DNA from: Pedobacter ghigonis
GTDB taxonomy: Bacteria; Bacteroidota; Bacteroidia; Sphingobacteriales; Sphingobacteriaceae
Assembly: GCF_903166585.1 (NCBI RefSeq)
Contig: NZ_CAESCM010000001.1
Location: forward strand, 441,079-505,078
Direction: 5' to 3'
DNA: 64,000 bases
Shown here: positions 62,422 through 64,000 of the stretch, piece after piece
Numbering within the stretch: the first letter of the stretch is position 1
Layout: each line of letters begins with the position of its first letter
The notes under the pieces: generated by a model
Seen by the model: the letters and a program-made list of their open reading frames with translations, nothing else
Told to the model about the DNA's origin: nothing
Databases searched by the model: none
Position numbers and translations under genes: made by a program

Positions 62422-62838
62422 ATGTATTCCATTTCAAAAAAAATAGTCATTGAAAAACAGGTTGCTGTTATCAAAAACACGTTCACTAATGCAGAGATCG
62501 GTAACTCAGCAGCAGTAAAATTCAAATGTTGCAACTGTGAACATGAAAATATCGTTAAAATAACACCTTATGAATCAGGCTTCCCGATTTTTCAATTGTA
62601 CAATAACGAAAAGGTTTTAACTAAAAATGAATTATTAAAAAATAAAATTGTCTCCGAAACCTCCGGAAATCTACTACACTTTGGAGAATTGACCGTAAAT
62701 GATTTACCAACATTGTACTTTGGAACAGATTGTCCGTCTTGTTATTCAAAATATGTTTGTGTTTTCAGCTATGGTGAAAAACAACCCGGACTTACTTTGC
62801 TTACCATTTCCGGCGTATGGAAATATAACGAAGTTTAA
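62422..62838 (+). CDS. Small zinc-ribbon protein, putative immunity protein
   Basis: I do not recognise this 138-aa family. It has no signal peptide and carries two CxxC pairs, Cys36/Cys39 (KCCNCEHEN) and Cys104/Cys107 (TDCPSCYSK), which would bind one zinc ion. Between them is a beta-rich part (ITPYESGFPIFQLYNNEKV). It starts 10 nt after the TNT-like gene, which suggests a toxin-immunity pair. It would act in the cytoplasm, where NAD+ would be attacked. An unrelated small conserved protein is the alternative. Confidence 0.6.
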   Translation: MYSISKKIVIEKQVAVIKNTFTNAEIGNSAAVKFKCCNCEHENIVKITPYESGFPIFQLYNNEKVLTKNELLKNKIVSETSGNLLHFGELTVNDLPTLYFGTDCPSCYSKYVCVFSYGEKQPGLTLLTISGVWKYNEV

Positions 62839-63041
62839 GTGAGGATATCTCAAAAATTGCCATTTGCTTATCCACAAAGTGATTTTGCGGATTCAATTTA
62901 AAAGTTTCGGAAAAATATTTCCTGAAGCTACATTGGCCATCTAAAGGCAGTATATAATCTGAGTAGAAATACCTTTTGATGATAAGCTAAGGTAATATTG
63001 TTTGTCAGACTAAACTGTTTTGTCTCTCCACAGAAAAAAAC

Positions 63042-63071
63042 AAAGCCTGAAATCTTAGGGTTTCAGGCTTT
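63042..63071. terminator. Bidirectional terminator
   Basis: AAAGCCTGAAA (63042-63052) pairs with TTTCAGGCTTT (63061-63071), with A and T runs on both sides. It lies between the convergent zinc-ribbon and esterase genes. Confidence 0.9.
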
Positions 63072-63105
63072 ATTTTTTTAAATTAATTATCCTTCGAAAA
63101 ATTCA

Positions 63106-64000
63106 TTACTTTATTTTACTGGTATCAACTTCCCAATCATCTGTTCTAAAAGGGGCTACAGGTAAACCTGCATTATTAAAAAGATTGCCTATACCGGCAT
63201 TGCTAAACTGGTAGCGCACAGCCACAGGTGTTTTTACCTTTCCGTCTGAAACAAAAATCCTATTGCCCTTTATTTTAATCTTTGCCGGATAAAAAACCTT
63301 ATCTGCACCTGCTATAAACATTTCTTTTGGCACCTCGCCCCTTAATACCAGCCCTTCAGCAGCATTATCAAAATCAATTGCAACAACACCCCTATCTATA
63401 GTAAAAGATTTTAAAAGCGGGCTTTTATAGCCTATTTTTTTAACACCATAGGTTTCGGCAAGGGCGAGATTGGCCAGGCGCGTACCCACATCTTTTTTGT
63501 TAACGGGATGAATATTCAAGGTATCGCTAACCTGATCAGAAATTATGGCCATTCCTGTTTTTGGGATAGAAAGATTTTTAGTTTGAGCTTCTCTTACCAA
63601 CGCCCCAACATTAAACTTATCATATCTAAAGGGCGCTATCTGTACATAATAAAAAGGGAAATCTTTGCTCCATGCTTTGCGCCAGGCACCAATCATCGTT
63701 TCCATCAGGTTGGCATAGCTTGCCGGAGCCTCCCTGTTGCTCTCGCCCTGATACCAGATTACACCTGCAATATTATAATTAACAATGGGTGCAATCATCG
63801 CATTATAGGCATATCCGGGGGCTACCGGCCACCAATCGGTTGGACTATTTTTTGTTGCCGCCTCTTTTAATATTTTATTATTTTCTATCAATGTAGCAGG
63901 TGTCCAAACTTCTGCCGGTGTACCGCCCCAATTGCTGCCAATAAGCCCAATAGGTACATTCAGGTCTTTGTTGAGCTGTTTACCAAAATAATAGCCCACA
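63106..64000 (-). CDS. Sialate O-acetylesterase-like (SASA) protein, 5' end outside window
   Basis: The gene runs off the right edge, so only the C-terminal ~298 residues are seen. The SGNH/SASA fold is clear: VPIGLIGSNWGGTPAEVW (substrate-binding GGT block), NIAGVIWYQGESN and FPFYYVQIAPF. The catalytic His is probably in LNIHPVNKKDVG. Proteins of this family remove acetyl groups from sialic acids or plant polysaccharides such as xylan and pectin. With the carbohydrate enzymes elsewhere in the window, a plant-glycan role is the more likely one. Confidence 0.85.
   Translation of the reverse strand, partial: VGYYFGKQLNKDLNVPIGLIGSNWGGTPAEVWTPATLIENNKILKEAATKNSPTDWWPVAPGYAYNAMIAPIVNYNIAGVIWYQGESNREAPASYANLMETMIGAWRKAWSKDFPFYYVQIAPFRYDKFNVGALVREAQTKNLSIPKTGMAIISDQVSDTLNIHPVNKKDVGTRLANLALAETYGVKKIGYKSPLLKSFTIDRGVVAIDFDNAAEGLVLRGEVPKEMFIAGADKVFYPAKIKIKGNRIFVSDGKVKTPVAVRYQFSNAGIGNLFNNAGLPVAPFRTDDWEVDTSKIK

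Noticed and set aside
1..64000. CRISPR array, insertion sequence or prophage
   Set aside because: No regularly spaced repeats, transposase, integrase or phage structural genes were seen.

Overview
The window looks like a chromosomal segment of a Bacteroidota of the Sphingobacteriaceae, most like Pedobacter. The evidence is SusC/SusD proteins, a two-gene version of a hybrid (HTCS-type) sensor, FecI/FecR/STN-TonB receptor signalling, a grasp-with-spasm peptide cluster, many Bacteroidota lipoprotein signals, and promoters of the TTTG-N19/20-TAnnTTTG type. No database search was possible. Family names rest on motifs read by eye, and the genus is an inference.

Layout. 1-9.8 kb: a GIN/DUF2807-like exported protein, an orphan HipB-like repressor, a block of competing palindromes, then a phytate/phosphate locus (TonB receptor, beta-helix lipoprotein, beta-propeller phytase), a TPR membrane regulator, two small unknown ORFs and a zeta-like P-loop kinase with a small partner. 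9.6-15.2 kb: a decayed gene, then an iron-type surface-signalling set (ECF sigma, FecR, STN-TonB receptor, PepSY membrane protein). 15.2-21.9 kb: a grasp-with-spasm RiPP cluster on the minus strand. It has three double-glycine precursors, an ATP-grasp maturase, a previously untracked 53-aa ORF, a SPASM maturase, a C39-peptidase ABC exporter and an HlyD adaptor. 22.2-31.7 kb, plus strand: a LytS-like kinase and LytTR regulator, a 6-bladed propeller lipoprotein-like gene, a large outer-membrane beta-barrel protein and an MscS channel.

31.7-39 kb: a cupin protein, a candidate 88-nt small RNA with promoter and terminator, a GH28 enzyme, dipeptidase E, a non-coding repeat patch, an acetyltransferase, an unknown exported protein and a WG-repeat protein. 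39.1-55.4 kb: a polysaccharide utilisation locus. It holds GH2, a GH5-like enzyme, two GH43s, a DUF3823 lipoprotein, SusD, SusC and a GH43-like five-bladed propeller enzyme, and is read divergently from a sensor kinase and a separate REC-AraC regulator. An arabinose-containing pectic side chain is a reasonable but unproven substrate.

55.5-64 kb: a DoxX protein, then tRNA-Ser(UGA) followed by a small genomic island. The tRNA 3' end is repeated 2255 bp downstream, and the two repeats bracket an AbiE-type (type IV) toxin-antitoxin pair. A DUF4143 ATPase follows behind a further degenerate copy. After a PAS-LuxR regulator comes a lipoprotein with a TNT-like NAD+ glycohydrolase domain and a small zinc-ribbon protein that may be its immunity factor. 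The window ends inside a sialate O-acetylesterase-like gene. The strongest candidates for under-described biology are the RiPP cluster with its extra small ORF, the lipoprotein TNT toxin pair, the tRNA-Ser island and the small RNA.
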